DNA of 64,000 nucleotides, taken from JADGAU01 sp045047105 (lineage in GTDB: Bacteria; Pseudomonadota; Gammaproteobacteria; GRL18). Under the pieces are notes generated by a model, which was given only the letters and a program-made list of their open reading frames with translations, had not been told where the DNA came from and did no database searches. Shown one piece after another: positions 17,669 to 26,686 of the stretch. A program made the translations under genes and the position numbers. The stretch is from positions 1 to 64,000 of the forward strand of contig JASFYQ010000017.1 in assembly GCA_045047105.1 (NCBI GenBank). Reading direction: 5' to 3'. Every line of letters starts with the position of its first letter. Position 1 is the first letter of the stretch.

Positions 17669-20152
17669 TTAACTCTCTTTAAGTACATTAGCCACAACAT
17701 TTCTAACTTCTAAACTAATGTCATCATAGCTATTTTGTTGTTTGTTCGAAGGACTAATAGGCGCTAAAAAGTTAACTTGAATAGATTGTTGAATTTTTGG
17801 AATAAAACGACCTGTTGGAAAAGCCTTATAAGCTCCCATTATAGCTATAGGTACAATGGGAACATTTAATTCCTTGCTTAATATTGCAAAGGTTTTTTTA
17901 AAACTTCCCAATTCTCCAGTTTTAGTTCGTGTGCCTTCAGGGAAAATAATAATATTTTTACCCTGTTTTAAAACTACAGATAATTGTTGAATCGACGATT
18001 TTAAATCCTCATCGACATTAACCACAATAATATTATTTTGGCTGGCTAAAAACTTTACCAAAGTACTTTTAACATGTTTAGATTTAGCAAAAAAATAGCT
18101 TTCTTTATTGGTTTTATTATCTAAAAAAGCCGCAATAAACAAAGCATCTAAAAAACTTTGGTGATTAGCAGCTAGAATAAATGGAGCCTGGGGGATATTA
18201 TCTAATCCTGTTGCTGAGAGCTTAAAATATATTTTTAACAACCATCTGGATAGATTTTTTATTGGATTATGTAAAAACCAACTATTGGGTAATTGTAGAT
18301 CCACCTGCTCTTTAAGTATTTCTGCCCATTCAACCTCTGAAATTTTAATATGCTGTTTTTTTTCTTTAATATAGGTCGATATTTTTTCAACCGTAGGATA
18401 TTGTCCCAGAGTTTCCTCATTAACTATTACCCCAAAGCTTGAATGTAAAAAGGTTTGAAAGCTGACTCTATCCAAAGAATCCATTGCCAGATCTAACTCC
18501 AGATGATCACTGGCATAAACCTCTTTGTTTACCTGATAAGCCAAAAATTCACTGATTGCACTATATTCTGCGTATTCAGGAGCGGATTCATTTTGCCTTC
18601 TGGTTTGTTTAACTTCTTCAAGTGAATGTAATAAAAAACGTTTTAATTTACCTAAACGTGTTTTGGGTAATTCTTCTGCAAGAATATGTACTTTTAAAAG
18701 CTTTTTATAAGGAGCAACGGATTGATTAAATGGTTCAATCACTTGCTCACGAAAGTACTCATCAAAAGAGTTGATGTTTTGCTTATGTAAGCGAGCAAAG
18801 TCAGGAAAAATAACCACCTGTAATATATTCTCATGAAAATATACTCCCACTTCAGCAATAACATCCGTCATTGCCATGAGTTTATGTTCAATTTCCACCG
18901 GGCTGATATTTTTTCCACTGGATAAAACAATTATATCTTTTTTTCTTCCCGTAATATAAATATTGTTTTGCTTATCTAAAAAACCCAAATCCCCTGTGTG
19001 TAACCAGCCATCTATAATTACTTCAGCCGTGGCTTCTGGCAGATTATAATAACTCAGCATAATGTTACGGCCCTTGGCAACAATTTCACCATCTATGGTT
19101 TTTACTTCATTACAGCTCATAGGTTTTCCAGCAGAGCCAACCACTACCTCACCTGGGTGGGTAAAAGTAATCATTGGTGCAGCTTCGGTCATGCCATAAC
19201 CTTCTAAAACTTCAAAACCTAAGGTTTTAAGAATAGTAGCACTTTCTTCATCTAACTTAGCCCCACCACTGACTAAGTAACTGACTTGGCCACCAAACTT
19301 TTGTTGCACCGAATTAAATACTTTACGTGAAAAACTTTTTGAATTGAGTTTGCCAGCTAAAAAATAAAGAAATCTGGCTACTACATTGGCATTAATTTTA
19401 GTAATAACCGACTTTGCAATTAAACCATAAAGCCTGGGAACCCCAATAACAACCGTAATTGCATTATTTTGTAGTGTAGCCATCATATCTTCAGAAGACA
19501 TAGATGGACAAAAAGCCAGACTGGCTCCAACAGATAGAGGAGCAATCATTGAACCAAGCAAGGGAAAAATATGATGTAATGGTAATAACACCATTAAGCG
19601 ATCACTTGAGCTATAGATTTGTATTTCTTTAGTTACCGAGTTTATATTTACCAATAAATTATCAAAGGAAAGCATAACGCCCTTGGGGCTTCCCGTTGTA
19701 CCCGAGGTATAAATAATAACAGCCGTTTTCAAGACATCAAACTGAGGGTAGTCAGCTATCGTTTTATTATCTACAGCAATTTCTACACTATCTATATTTA
19801 TTTTTTCAAAAATTAATTTTTCTTTAACTTTGTATAGCAGTATTGCCTGCTCAAGTACCTCCTCAGTCTGATTTGAATAAATAATTAAATCTGGCTGGCA
19901 ATCATTAAGGATATAAGCTAGATCATCAGCTGTACTCATAAAATCAATGGGAATAACTATCGCCTGTAGTTTCCAGGCAGCGTAAAAACTATAGATCCAC
20001 TCAGGCCTATTTTCTGCAAAAATAACGACATGTTTATAATTCTGTTGAGTAAAGCTATCACAATAGCCCTGAATATTAGCTAATAGTTGTGTATAAGATA
20101 TTTTTGTTGTTTTAGAAATTATGGCAGTTTTATTGTGTGCCTTTAAAAACAT
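17669..20152 (-). CDS. Fused acyl-AMP ligase, acyl carrier and PlsC acyltransferase
   Basis: 827 residues in three parts. Residues 1-520: ANL adenylate-forming enzyme (IIYTSGTTGSPKGVML, GYGMTEAAP, WLHTGDLGFLDK, GRKKDII). About 535-615: carrier-like domain with a candidate phosphopantetheine Ser in LAMDSLDRV. About 640-827: PlsC domain with NHQSFLDA (H-x4-D) and FPEGTRTKTGELG. It would activate a fatty acid, hold it on the carrier and transfer it to a lysophospholipid, i.e. lipid repair or fatty-acid salvage. In E. coli Aas the acyltransferase comes first; here the order is reversed. GGGGAAG supports the start. It sits inside the usual holB-pilZ junction. Confidence 0.85.
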   Translation of the reverse strand: MFLKAHNKTAIISKTTKISYTQLLANIQGYCDSFTQQNYKHVVIFAENRPEWIYSFYAAWKLQAIVIPIDFMSTADDLAYILNDCQPDLIIYSNQTEEVLEQAILLYKVKEKLIFEKINIDSVEIAVDNKTIADYPQFDVLKTAVIIYTSGTTGSPKGVMLSFDNLLVNINSVTKEIQIYSSSDRLMVLLPLHHIFPLLGSMIAPLSVGASLAFCPSMSSEDMMATLQNNAITVVIGVPRLYGLIAKSVITKINANVVARFLYFLAGKLNSKSFSRKVFNSVQQKFGGQVSYLVSGGAKLDEESATILKTLGFEVLEGYGMTEAAPMITFTHPGEVVVGSAGKPMSCNEVKTIDGEIVAKGRNIMLSYYNLPEATAEVIIDGWLHTGDLGFLDKQNNIYITGRKKDIIVLSSGKNISPVEIEHKLMAMTDVIAEVGVYFHENILQVVIFPDFARLHKQNINSFDEYFREQVIEPFNQSVAPYKKLLKVHILAEELPKTRLGKLKRFLLHSLEEVKQTRRQNESAPEYAEYSAISEFLAYQVNKEVYASDHLELDLAMDSLDRVSFQTFLHSSFGVIVNEETLGQYPTVEKISTYIKEKKQHIKISEVEWAEILKEQVDLQLPNSWFLHNPIKNLSRWLLKIYFKLSATGLDNIPQAPFILAANHQSFLDALFIAAFLDNKTNKESYFFAKSKHVKSTLVKFLASQNNIIVVNVDEDLKSSIQQLSVVLKQGKNIIIFPEGTRTKTGELGSFKKTFAILSKELNVPIVPIAIMGAYKAFPTGRFIPKIQQSIQVNFLAPISPSNKQQNSYDDISLEVRNVVANVLKES

Positions 20153-20502
20153 AGTACTTCCCCATTTGTTTTATATACCCATAATACTTGAAAATGCAGG
20201 CTTCGTTTAGTACCTTTATTTATAAAGTACTTATCTTAAGATATTTCAACGTGTAATAGGTATAAGTCGCTATTGCTTATATAATATTCTACTCATTATA
20301 GCTTCGGCTCAGAAAGGTTATTAGATTTTTTTCCATAGTACAAGGGAAAGTGAGCAAGAGTAAGGAATAATTTATTAATTAAATGTAACCTTTGTGAAAA
20401 TTTCTGGCAAGGTAAGATCGGTATACTCTTTAGCTATGGAAAGGCAAACTACTTATTGTCTATAAGCTAAAAATCGCAATCAAAATTTAAGAGGATACCA
20501 TC
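20153..20502. other. 350-base divergent intergenic region
   Basis: No gene is visible here. It contains an imperfect hairpin at 20209-20231 (AGTACCTTTAT / ATAAAGTACT) and a TATACT hexamer at 20422-20427 that could be a -10 for the repeat-protein gene, though no good -35 stands at the proper distance. I looked for a riboswitch fold (including c-di-GMP class I) and found no convincing conserved core. Confidence 0.4.
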
Positions 20503-20853
20503 ATGAAAACAATTACTACATTACTTATCGCTTCAGCTACTGCAATATCTTTAAATGTAAGTGCAAGCTCCTATTTAAATGAAACCGTAGATGAGGAATA
20601 CACTTACAATACCTTTGAAAACAGCCAGGTTATTGTAGCCAGTTCATCTTCAAATAATTTAAACGAAATTTCCTTTTTAAATGAAAGCGTAGAAGATGAA
20701 TATCATTATATGGATAGCAGTTCACCAGAAAATATTGCTGCTATGTTAAATGACATGGAAAAAAATCCTCCTGCAGCAGGTATCTACTCGCCATCCAGAG
20801 TAGATCAAATCTCTTTTTTAAATGAAACTGCGGATGAAGAATACCATCAGTAA
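20503..20853 (+). CDS. Small exported protein with three SxLNE..DEEY repeats
   Basis: 116 residues. A clear signal peptide (MKTITTLLIASATAISLNVSA) should be cut just before the first motif. Three copies of an 11-residue motif occur: SYLNETVDEEY (23-33), SFLNESVEDEY (57-67) and SFLNETADEEY (104-114), joined by Ser/Asn-rich linkers; the last two are followed by His. The mature protein is small, very acidic and has no Cys. AGAGGA precedes the ATG. It is surrounded by housekeeping genes on the other strand. I recognise no family. It could be a metal-binding or surface peptide, or a multi-unit precursor cut into repeats; none of these is shown. Confidence 0.75.
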   Translation: MKTITTLLIASATAISLNVSASSYLNETVDEEYTYNTFENSQVIVASSSSNNLNEISFLNESVEDEYHYMDSSSPENIAAMLNDMEKNPPAAGIYSPSRVDQISFLNETADEEYHQ

Positions 20854-20913
20854 ATCACTTTAAGCTACTCATGGGGCTATACTCTATTATCCCCATATAT
20901 GCTTTAATTTTAA

Positions 20914-21972
20914 TTATTTAATCTTCACACAATTAGACCATTTAATTAAATAACTATCTAATAACAAAGGCAAATTCAAAGAATTTCCCTGAAAAAAATA
21001 GTACTGGTTTAAGTCTTTTAACAACTCAAATAATAATAGCGTATTTAGATTTAAAGAAATAGAAATTAATTGCTGCCTATAATCCAGATTAATTAATTTT
21101 TTATTTTCTACTTTAAAGTGCATATAAATCAAATCAAAAATAATTGCCTGTAGCCAATATACTACTTCTTCAATAGCTATTTTTGATAATTTCCCAGAGG
21201 CTAAGACAGGAGCATTTTGCTGCTCAACTATTGAAAATAGCTGCTCTAAAATAAGTTTTCTTTGACTTAAAATATCACTGGTGAGCAATTTTTTAACTTT
21301 TAATGGAGTGTGGAATGCAAGTGATAATAGTAACTCATGATTTTCAGGAGAATAAGCTATACTTTCAGATTTTACTTCCCAGTCAGAAACAGACTCGTGT
21401 AACCATTGGCTAATTAACTGTTGATCGGGTTTTGCTAAAGTAATTATTTGGCAACGACTTCGCATGGTTGCAATCAATGATTTTATATGATCAACCAATA
21501 AAATTATCACCACATCTGCTGGTGGCTCTTCTAAGGTTTTAAGCAAAGCATTCGATGCCTGCAGGGTCATTTTATCTGCAGCGGGAATAAATAGAACTTT
21601 TTTATGCCCAGACTTATGGGTTAAGTTCATCCAGTGAATCATTTCACGGATTTGATCCACTCCAATAGATTTTTTACCCGGAATTATTTCAAGCGTTAGA
21701 AAATCACCATGAGAACCTGCTTTAACCTGAGCACAGGAGGAACAAATACCACAGGGGAGATTGTTTTGAACAGCAGAAATATCCGTTGTATTTGTCTCTA
21801 TACTTTGATTAAGCTTTTCACATAATAACGACTGGATTAATAATAAACTAAAACCCTGCTTTCCTATACCACTTTGCCCAGTGATTATTAATGCATGAGG
21901 GAAATGATTTTTAGGAAGTTTAGCAACTATATTCCATTGCTCCTGAAACCATGGGTAGAGACGTATTTTCAT
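20914..21972 (-). CDS. holB: DNA polymerase III delta-prime subunit
   Basis: 352 residues of the clamp-loader AAA+ family: a P-loop-like GQSGIGKQG near residue 33, a zinc-binding cluster (CGICSSCAQVKAGSHGD), and the LLKTLEEPP and MRSRCQ (sensor 1/SRC) motifs. It helps load the beta clamp in the replisome. Its start overlaps tmk by four bases, the standard tmk-holB pair. In relatives pilZ usually follows; here the ligase-acyltransferase and repeat-protein genes intervene. Confidence 0.93.
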   Translation of the reverse strand: MKIRLYPWFQEQWNIVAKLPKNHFPHALIITGQSGIGKQGFSLLLIQSLLCEKLNQSIETNTTDISAVQNNLPCGICSSCAQVKAGSHGDFLTLEIIPGKKSIGVDQIREMIHWMNLTHKSGHKKVLFIPAADKMTLQASNALLKTLEEPPADVVIILLVDHIKSLIATMRSRCQIITLAKPDQQLISQWLHESVSDWEVKSESIAYSPENHELLLSLAFHTPLKVKKLLTSDILSQRKLILEQLFSIVEQQNAPVLASGKLSKIAIEEVVYWLQAIIFDLIYMHFKVENKKLINLDYRQQLISISLNLNTLLLFELLKDLNQYYFFQGNSLNLPLLLDSYLIKWSNCVKIK

Positions 21973-22613
21973 TTATTCGTTAATTTATTTTGTACAAAAT
22001 CAGCAATACTATTTTCAACCTGAATACTTACCTGTTGTTCTGTCAATTCTGCATCAATAATTACAAAACGATCGGGTTCTACCTTCGCAAGATATAAATA
22101 GCCCTGCCTTACTTTTTCAAAAAAATCCAATGCTTCTTGTTCAAAACGGTCACTCGGGCCTCTTTTGTTTGCCCTGGCCATTCCCACATCCACGGGCAAA
22201 TCAAATAATAAAGTAATATCCGGATCAAGCTCACCTTGAACCCAGAGTTTTAATTGTTTAATTCGCTCAAAAGATAATCCACGTGCGGCTCCCTGATAAG
22301 CAAAACTTGCATCAGTAAAACGATCGCAAATAACCCATTTGCCTGCATTTAGTGCGGGAATAATTAATTCATTTAAATGTTGGCTACGGGCGGCAAACAT
22401 TAATAATAGTTCTGCATCAGAGCAAAGAGAACTATTTTCTTTATCTAATAAAACTTCGCGAATTTTTTCCGCAATAGGTGTTCCACCTGGTTCACGTGTG
22501 CAAACCACCTCAATTCCTTGTTGATTAAGATAGTCTTTAATATTTTCTAGTTGAGTAGTTTTTCCAGCCCCTTCAGAGCCTTCCAGAGTAATAAATTTTC
22601 CCATATTCAGCAT
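21969..22613 (-). CDS. tmk: Thymidylate kinase
   Basis: 214 residues, normal length. P-loop in FITLEGSEGAGKTTQ, DR(Y/F) motif in VICDRFTDASFAYQGAARG, and a lid region with RANKRGPSDRFEQE. It phosphorylates dTMP to dTDP. ATG at 22604 (MGKFITLEG) is an equally possible start, three codons in. It is coupled to holB by overlap and follows spoT by about 70 bases. Confidence 0.95.
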   Translation of the reverse strand: MLNMGKFITLEGSEGAGKTTQLENIKDYLNQQGIEVVCTREPGGTPIAEKIREVLLDKENSSLCSDAELLLMFAARSQHLNELIIPALNAGKWVICDRFTDASFAYQGAARGLSFERIKQLKLWVQGELDPDITLLFDLPVDVGMARANKRGPSDRFEQEALDFFEKVRQGYLYLAKVEPDRFVIIDAELTEQQVSIQVENSIADFVQNKLTNK

Positions 22614-22681
22614 ATTTCATCATTCCATTTTGCATTAACTATTTTATAATTAATAGTTGTCAATTTTTTATCCTCAAGTCA

Positions 22682-24961
22682 TTAATCCTTAATTCTATAT
22701 GCCTCAATAATATTTGGAATCCGTAGGATTTTATTTAAGGCCTGACTTAGTTGTTCTATACCAGTAATTTCTATAGTTAATTTAAGTTGGGCAGACATAT
22801 CATTTTTATTACTCAGGGTAGAAACAGAGAGTAGATTAATTTTAATATTTGCTAGAACAATGGTAATATCTCTTAGTAATCCTTGCCTGTCCATTGCAAT
22901 AACTTCAATGGTCACAGCATAGCCTGAACTACAGCTTTTATTCCATTCTACATCAATAATACGTTGAGTTTGCTCATCCGTTAAGTTATTAAGGTTAACA
23001 CAATCACTTCGGTGTATAGTAATGCCTCTGGTTTTGGTAATAAAACCTAAAATACTATCACCAGGCACTGGAGAGCAGCAATTTGCTATCTGGGTTAATA
23101 AATTATCAACCCCTTCAATGCTGATATCTGATGAAGCTGATTTTTTTGAAGAACTTTTATTAGTTTCTTTGTTAACTTTAAAATCAATGCTTTGTTGAAC
23201 AGGTTCTGAACCAGTTTTAAACTCTGAATTCTCTTTATCCTGCTCATTCATTGCTTGCAATAGATGTGCAATCTGACTTGAAGTTATTTCTCCTCGTCCA
23301 ATGTACACAAATAAATCTTCCTTAGACTGCAAGGAAAATTTTTCAACTAATTTTTCATAGGAAAATTGTTCTATACCTAGGCGATGTATCTCTTTATCTA
23401 AAATCTCCCTGCCCATAATTACATTATAATCATGATCCTGATGTTTAAACCATGATTTAACTTTTGAACGAGCGCGTGGTGTTTTTAAATAACCCAGATG
23501 TGGATTTAACCAATCACGACTTGGTGAAGCATTTTTACGGGTTATGATTTGTACCTGTTCACCACTTTTTAATTCATAGGTGAGCTGTACCATTTTGCCA
23601 TTTACTTTGGCTCCCCGACAACGTGCTCCAATTTCAGTATGCACATAAAAGGCAAAATCCAGTGGTGTTGCACCCTGAGGTAGGTCAAATAACTCTCCCG
23701 CAGGAGTTAAAACATAAACCCGATCTTGAAAAACTTCAGATTTAAAACGATCAATAAAGTCTCCGGCATTTTGTTCTTCTTCCTTCCAGTCCAATAATTG
23801 TCTTAACCAGGCAATTTTTTGTTCATAGTGACCACTTTGTTTCCCGCCTTCTTTATAGCGCCAATGAGCTGCAACACCATACTCGGCATGTTTGTGCATC
23901 TCAAAGGTACGAATTTGGATTTCAAGGGTTTTATCTTCTGGTCCAATCACCGCAGTGTGTATCGACTGATAATTATTATCCTTGGGCGTTGCAATATAAT
24001 CATCAAACTCCATTGCAATGTGTTTCCATAGAGTATGGACTATTCCCAAAACATGATAACAATCTTTAACACTATCGACTAAAATCCGCACCGCACTGAG
24101 ATCATATAATTGATGAAAGCCCAGCTTTTTACGCGACATTTTTTTCCAAATGCTATAAATATGTTTGGAACGCCCGGTTACTTCCCCTTTGATACCAACC
24201 TTACTGAGCTGCGACTCTAATAAACCAATAACATCGCTAATGTATTCATCTCTGTCTACTTTGCGTTGTTTGAGGTGAGTTGCAATTTCTTTATATTTTA
24301 TACCTTCTGTATAACGAAAAGATAAATCTTCTAACTCCCACTTTAATTGCCATATACCCAGGCGATTTGCCAGTGGTGCATATATTTCAGCCGTTTCTCT
24401 GGCAATTAAAAGTTGTTTTTCTCGGGGTAAAAATGAGAGAGTACGCATATTGTGTAAACGATCAGCTAATTTAATCATTACTACACGTACATCTTTAGCC
24501 ATTGCTAATAATAGCTTTCTAAGGTTTTCGGCTTTTAAAGTATTTTGATTGGGAAGAAAACCACTCTTAGCCTGAAACTCTGGGGAAGTAAGACTAGAAA
24601 CTTCTCGCATTTTAGTTACACCATTAACCAAACTTGCAATTTCATCACCAAATTTTTCTTGTAATTGCTCAAATGTTACCTCTGTGTCTTCAATCACATC
24701 ATGCAATAAAGCCGCTATAATAGATTCTGTATCCAGTTTCAAAGAGATAAGTATTTCTGCAACAGAGATTACATGAAAAACATAGGGCTCTCCTGACGCA
24801 CGAACCTGACCACTATGAGCCAAATTTGAAAATTCATAGGCTTCGCGTAATCTAGAAATATCATCATCCGTATAATGCGCTAATTGTAATTGGCTCAATA
24901 GGGCCAAAAATCGTGTACCAGAGGTTATATGCTCCTCAGAAATTGCCTCTACAAATACCAT
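22682..24961 (-). CDS. spoT: Bifunctional (p)ppGpp synthetase/hydrolase
   Basis: 759 residues with the full long-RSH layout: HD hydrolase (His63, His87-Asp88, Glu91-Asp92 in ALLHDVIEDTEV), RelA/SpoT synthetase (YDLSAVRILV, DDYIATPKDNNYQSIHTAV), TGS domain (VYVLTPAGELFDLPQGATP), a zinc-finger-like NCCSPVPGD segment and a C-terminal ACT domain. The HD residues are intact, so it can both make and break (p)ppGpp, i.e. SpoT rather than RelA. The usual upstream rpoZ and downstream trmH are absent; tmk follows instead. Confidence 0.95.
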   Translation of the reverse strand: MVFVEAISEEHITSGTRFLALLSQLQLAHYTDDDISRLREAYEFSNLAHSGQVRASGEPYVFHVISVAEILISLKLDTESIIAALLHDVIEDTEVTFEQLQEKFGDEIASLVNGVTKMREVSSLTSPEFQAKSGFLPNQNTLKAENLRKLLLAMAKDVRVVMIKLADRLHNMRTLSFLPREKQLLIARETAEIYAPLANRLGIWQLKWELEDLSFRYTEGIKYKEIATHLKQRKVDRDEYISDVIGLLESQLSKVGIKGEVTGRSKHIYSIWKKMSRKKLGFHQLYDLSAVRILVDSVKDCYHVLGIVHTLWKHIAMEFDDYIATPKDNNYQSIHTAVIGPEDKTLEIQIRTFEMHKHAEYGVAAHWRYKEGGKQSGHYEQKIAWLRQLLDWKEEEQNAGDFIDRFKSEVFQDRVYVLTPAGELFDLPQGATPLDFAFYVHTEIGARCRGAKVNGKMVQLTYELKSGEQVQIITRKNASPSRDWLNPHLGYLKTPRARSKVKSWFKHQDHDYNVIMGREILDKEIHRLGIEQFSYEKLVEKFSLQSKEDLFVYIGRGEITSSQIAHLLQAMNEQDKENSEFKTGSEPVQQSIDFKVNKETNKSSSKKSASSDISIEGVDNLLTQIANCCSPVPGDSILGFITKTRGITIHRSDCVNLNNLTDEQTQRIIDVEWNKSCSSGYAVTIEVIAMDRQGLLRDITIVLANIKINLLSVSTLSNKNDMSAQLKLTIEITGIEQLSQALNKILRIPNIIEAYRIKD

Positions 24962-24970
24962 AATATAATT

Positions 24971-25219
24971 CTAATCAATGTTCCTTAACATATTCTTCTT
25001 TAGCAACAGTCGTATAGACTTAATTAGCAACACAAGCAGTAGTCCTGTATGCATAAACAAATCAAAAATATCCAGGGGTTTAGTCAATTGCCCCATAAAT
25101 AACATCTGTAGTTTTTCCAGTGAATGTGGCATTTCCTGCATAGGATATGGAACAATTGCAAGTAGAACGGCCATCATTATTAATGTTGAAAAAGGTAAAC
25201 TATCTATATATTTCATCAT
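24971..25219 (-). CDS. Small conserved inner-membrane protein
   Basis: 82 residues with two membrane helices (about 10-27 and 58-75) around an amphipathic stretch (PHSLEKLQMLFMGQLTKPLD, IFDLFMH). Small proteins with this pattern are widespread in gammaproteobacteria and are often labelled RND transporter in databases, which such a size cannot justify. It lies nine bases upstream of spoT on the same strand, so probably co-transcribed. Either of the first two Met codons may be the start. Function unknown. Confidence 0.65.
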   Translation of the reverse strand: MMKYIDSLPFSTLIMMAVLLAIVPYPMQEMPHSLEKLQMLFMGQLTKPLDIFDLFMHTGLLLVLLIKSIRLLLKKNMLRNID

Positions 25220-25412
25220 ATTTTCTAATCTAAAATCGTAGAAACCACTTTCCAGTAAAAATCCGAATAATTCTTATGGATATAGGCTTGTTAAATTAAG
25301 AAATTATACCTCTTTATTCAATCTATTTAAAAATTAAGTGCATTTATTTTGGCATATCCTTTCAAGAACGAATATTATTGCTATAAGAAAATAATTGAAC
25401 AATGAGATGAAT

Positions 25413-25943
25413 ATGAAAAGCCTATTTATTGGTGGGGTAAAAAGCGGTAAATCATTACTAGCTGAACAATATACAAAAGATTTATGTACTGCAAAAAAAT
25501 TAACAAAACCTGTTTACCTTGCAACCAGTGAATTTACAGATTCAGAAATGCTCAAACGCATTAGCCTGCACCAGGAGCAAAGGAAAAATCTCTTTATTAC
25601 CATTGAAGAGCCTGTTGCGATCGTTCAAACTATTAGTCAATTAGAGCCCAACCAAGTGATTTTAATAGAATGTATAACCATGTGGTTAAATAATATGCTC
25701 TATCATAACTACTCTCATAGCTACATTTATGAGCAGTTACAGCTCTTATTAAAACTTCCCCAACAACTTGTTTTTGTTCTAAATGATGTTGGTGGAGGAA
25801 TAATTCCTGATAATGCTTTAGCCCGAGAATTTATTGATCTCTCAGGGAAGAGTTCTCAGTTATTAGCAGTCGGTTGCCAACAGGTATTTTTTTGTATTGC
25901 AGGTATAAAACAACAGCTTAAACCTTCACTACCTGTATGTTAA
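25413..25943 (+). CDS. cobU: Cobinamide kinase/guanylyltransferase
   Basis: About 176 residues. A P-loop at the start (FIGGVKSGKS), the RISLHQEQR box with the guanylated His, the CITMWLNN stretch and LNDVGGGIIPDNALAREF are all typical of CobU/CobP. It phosphorylates adenosylcobinamide and attaches GMP in B12 nucleotide-loop assembly. An upstream TTG (25395) or ATG (25407) is open, but GAG at 25404-25406 places the start at ATG 25413. It overlaps cobC by seven bases. No cobS, cobT or corrin-ring genes are in the window, and no cobalamin riboswitch is seen upstream. Confidence 0.9.
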   Translation: MKSLFIGGVKSGKSLLAEQYTKDLCTAKKLTKPVYLATSEFTDSEMLKRISLHQEQRKNLFITIEEPVAIVQTISQLEPNQVILIECITMWLNNMLYHNYSHSYIYEQLQLLLKLPQQLVFVLNDVGGGIIPDNALAREFIDLSGKSSQLLAVGCQQVFFCIAGIKQQLKPSLPVC

Positions 25944-26494
25944 TTACCCTACTACGCCATGCAGAAATCCATGCCAATGATAAAGGACGGTATATAGGAC
26001 ATACCGATAGCCCGCTTTCACAATTTGGGGAGCAGGATGCAATCACTTTTGCAAAATATTTTGTTCAATATAACCAAAACAATAATTTTGATTATATTTA
26101 TAGTTCAGATTTAAAGCGCTGTAAACAAAGCTTAAAACCCTTTTTAAGCGAGCTTAATCTAGCTATAGAGCCAGTTTATTCAAAGCTACTTCGAGAAAAA
26201 TTCTGGGGAAAGCATGAAGGAAAAAATTTTGATGAAATATGTAAAATGGAAAACACCGAATATATTAATTTTGAGCAGTGGATAAATGTACTGGATGGAG
26301 AATCAATTGAAGAGTTTATCAGACGGGTAAAAATAGTTTTAGAAGAGCTGAAGCAAAATGATTATAAAAATATTTTAATTATGAGCCATGCTGGTGTTAT
26401 CCGTACCCTAATTTATTTACTTAGCCAATTAAGTTTTGAAACCAGCTTTTATACCTCTTTACCATATGCTTCTTTTGTAGTTTTAAAAATATAG
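25937..26494 (+). CDS. cobC: Alpha-ribazole phosphatase (histidine phosphatase)
   Basis: 185 residues of the phosphoglycerate-mutase-like histidine phosphatase family: catalytic His8 in LLRHAE (Ala instead of the usual Gly), YSSDLKRCKQS, REKFWGKHEG and the second His in MSHAGVIR. The overlap with cobU makes CobC the best reading, removing phosphate from alpha-ribazole phosphate in B12 assembly. A general phosphatase is possible on sequence alone. It ends just before the 48-bp repeat array. Confidence 0.85.
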   Translation: MLITLLRHAEIHANDKGRYIGHTDSPLSQFGEQDAITFAKYFVQYNQNNNFDYIYSSDLKRCKQSLKPFLSELNLAIEPVYSKLLREKFWGKHEGKNFDEICKMENTEYINFEQWINVLDGESIEEFIRRVKIVLEELKQNDYKNILIMSHAGVIRTLIYLLSQLSFETSFYTSLPYASFVVLKI

Positions 26495-26500
26495 GCAAAA

Positions 26501-26686
26501 AAATTTCAGAAAGTACTAGTACTAACCTTAAGATAACTTCTTTCTTGAAATTGGAAATTTCAGAAAGTACTAACCTTAAGATAACTTCTTTCTTGAAATT
26601 GGAAATTTCAGAAAGTACTAATCTTAAGATAACTTCTTTCTTGAAATTGGAAATTTCAGAAAGTACTAATCATTGATAACTTTGAG
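26501..26686. repeat. 48-bp tandem hairpin repeat, three and a half copies
   Basis: Units start at 26501 (54 bases, with an extra GTACTA), 26555 (48), 26603 (48) and 26651 (partial). Each begins AAATTTCAGAAAGTACTAA and ends CTTTCTTGAAATTGG; the ends are inverted copies with one bulged base, so each unit can fold into a hairpin, with CTTAAG in the centre. Copies are nearly identical, which indicates recent expansion. The array fills the convergent gap between cobC and the next gene and contains that gene's stop codon. Confidence 0.92.

Noticed and set aside
20153..20502. c-di-GMP class I riboswitch before the repeat-protein gene
   Set aside because: An AAAGGCAAAC stretch drew attention, but the paired GACGCAAAGC core and tetraloop receptor are absent.
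24971..25219. RND transporter
   Set aside because: A frequent database label for this small protein pattern, but 82 residues with two helices cannot be an RND pump.
24978..25241. 87-codon plus-strand frame
   Set aside because: Antisense to the small conserved membrane protein gene in front of spoT, which matches a known small-protein pattern.
25244..25412. Cobalamin riboswitch before cobU
   Set aside because: No conserved B12-box-like segment could be recognised in this AT-rich gap.
26501..26686. CRISPR array
   Set aside because: Units are contiguous 48-bp copies with no variable spacers and no cas genes nearby. The same holds for the 14-bp units at 4009-4106.
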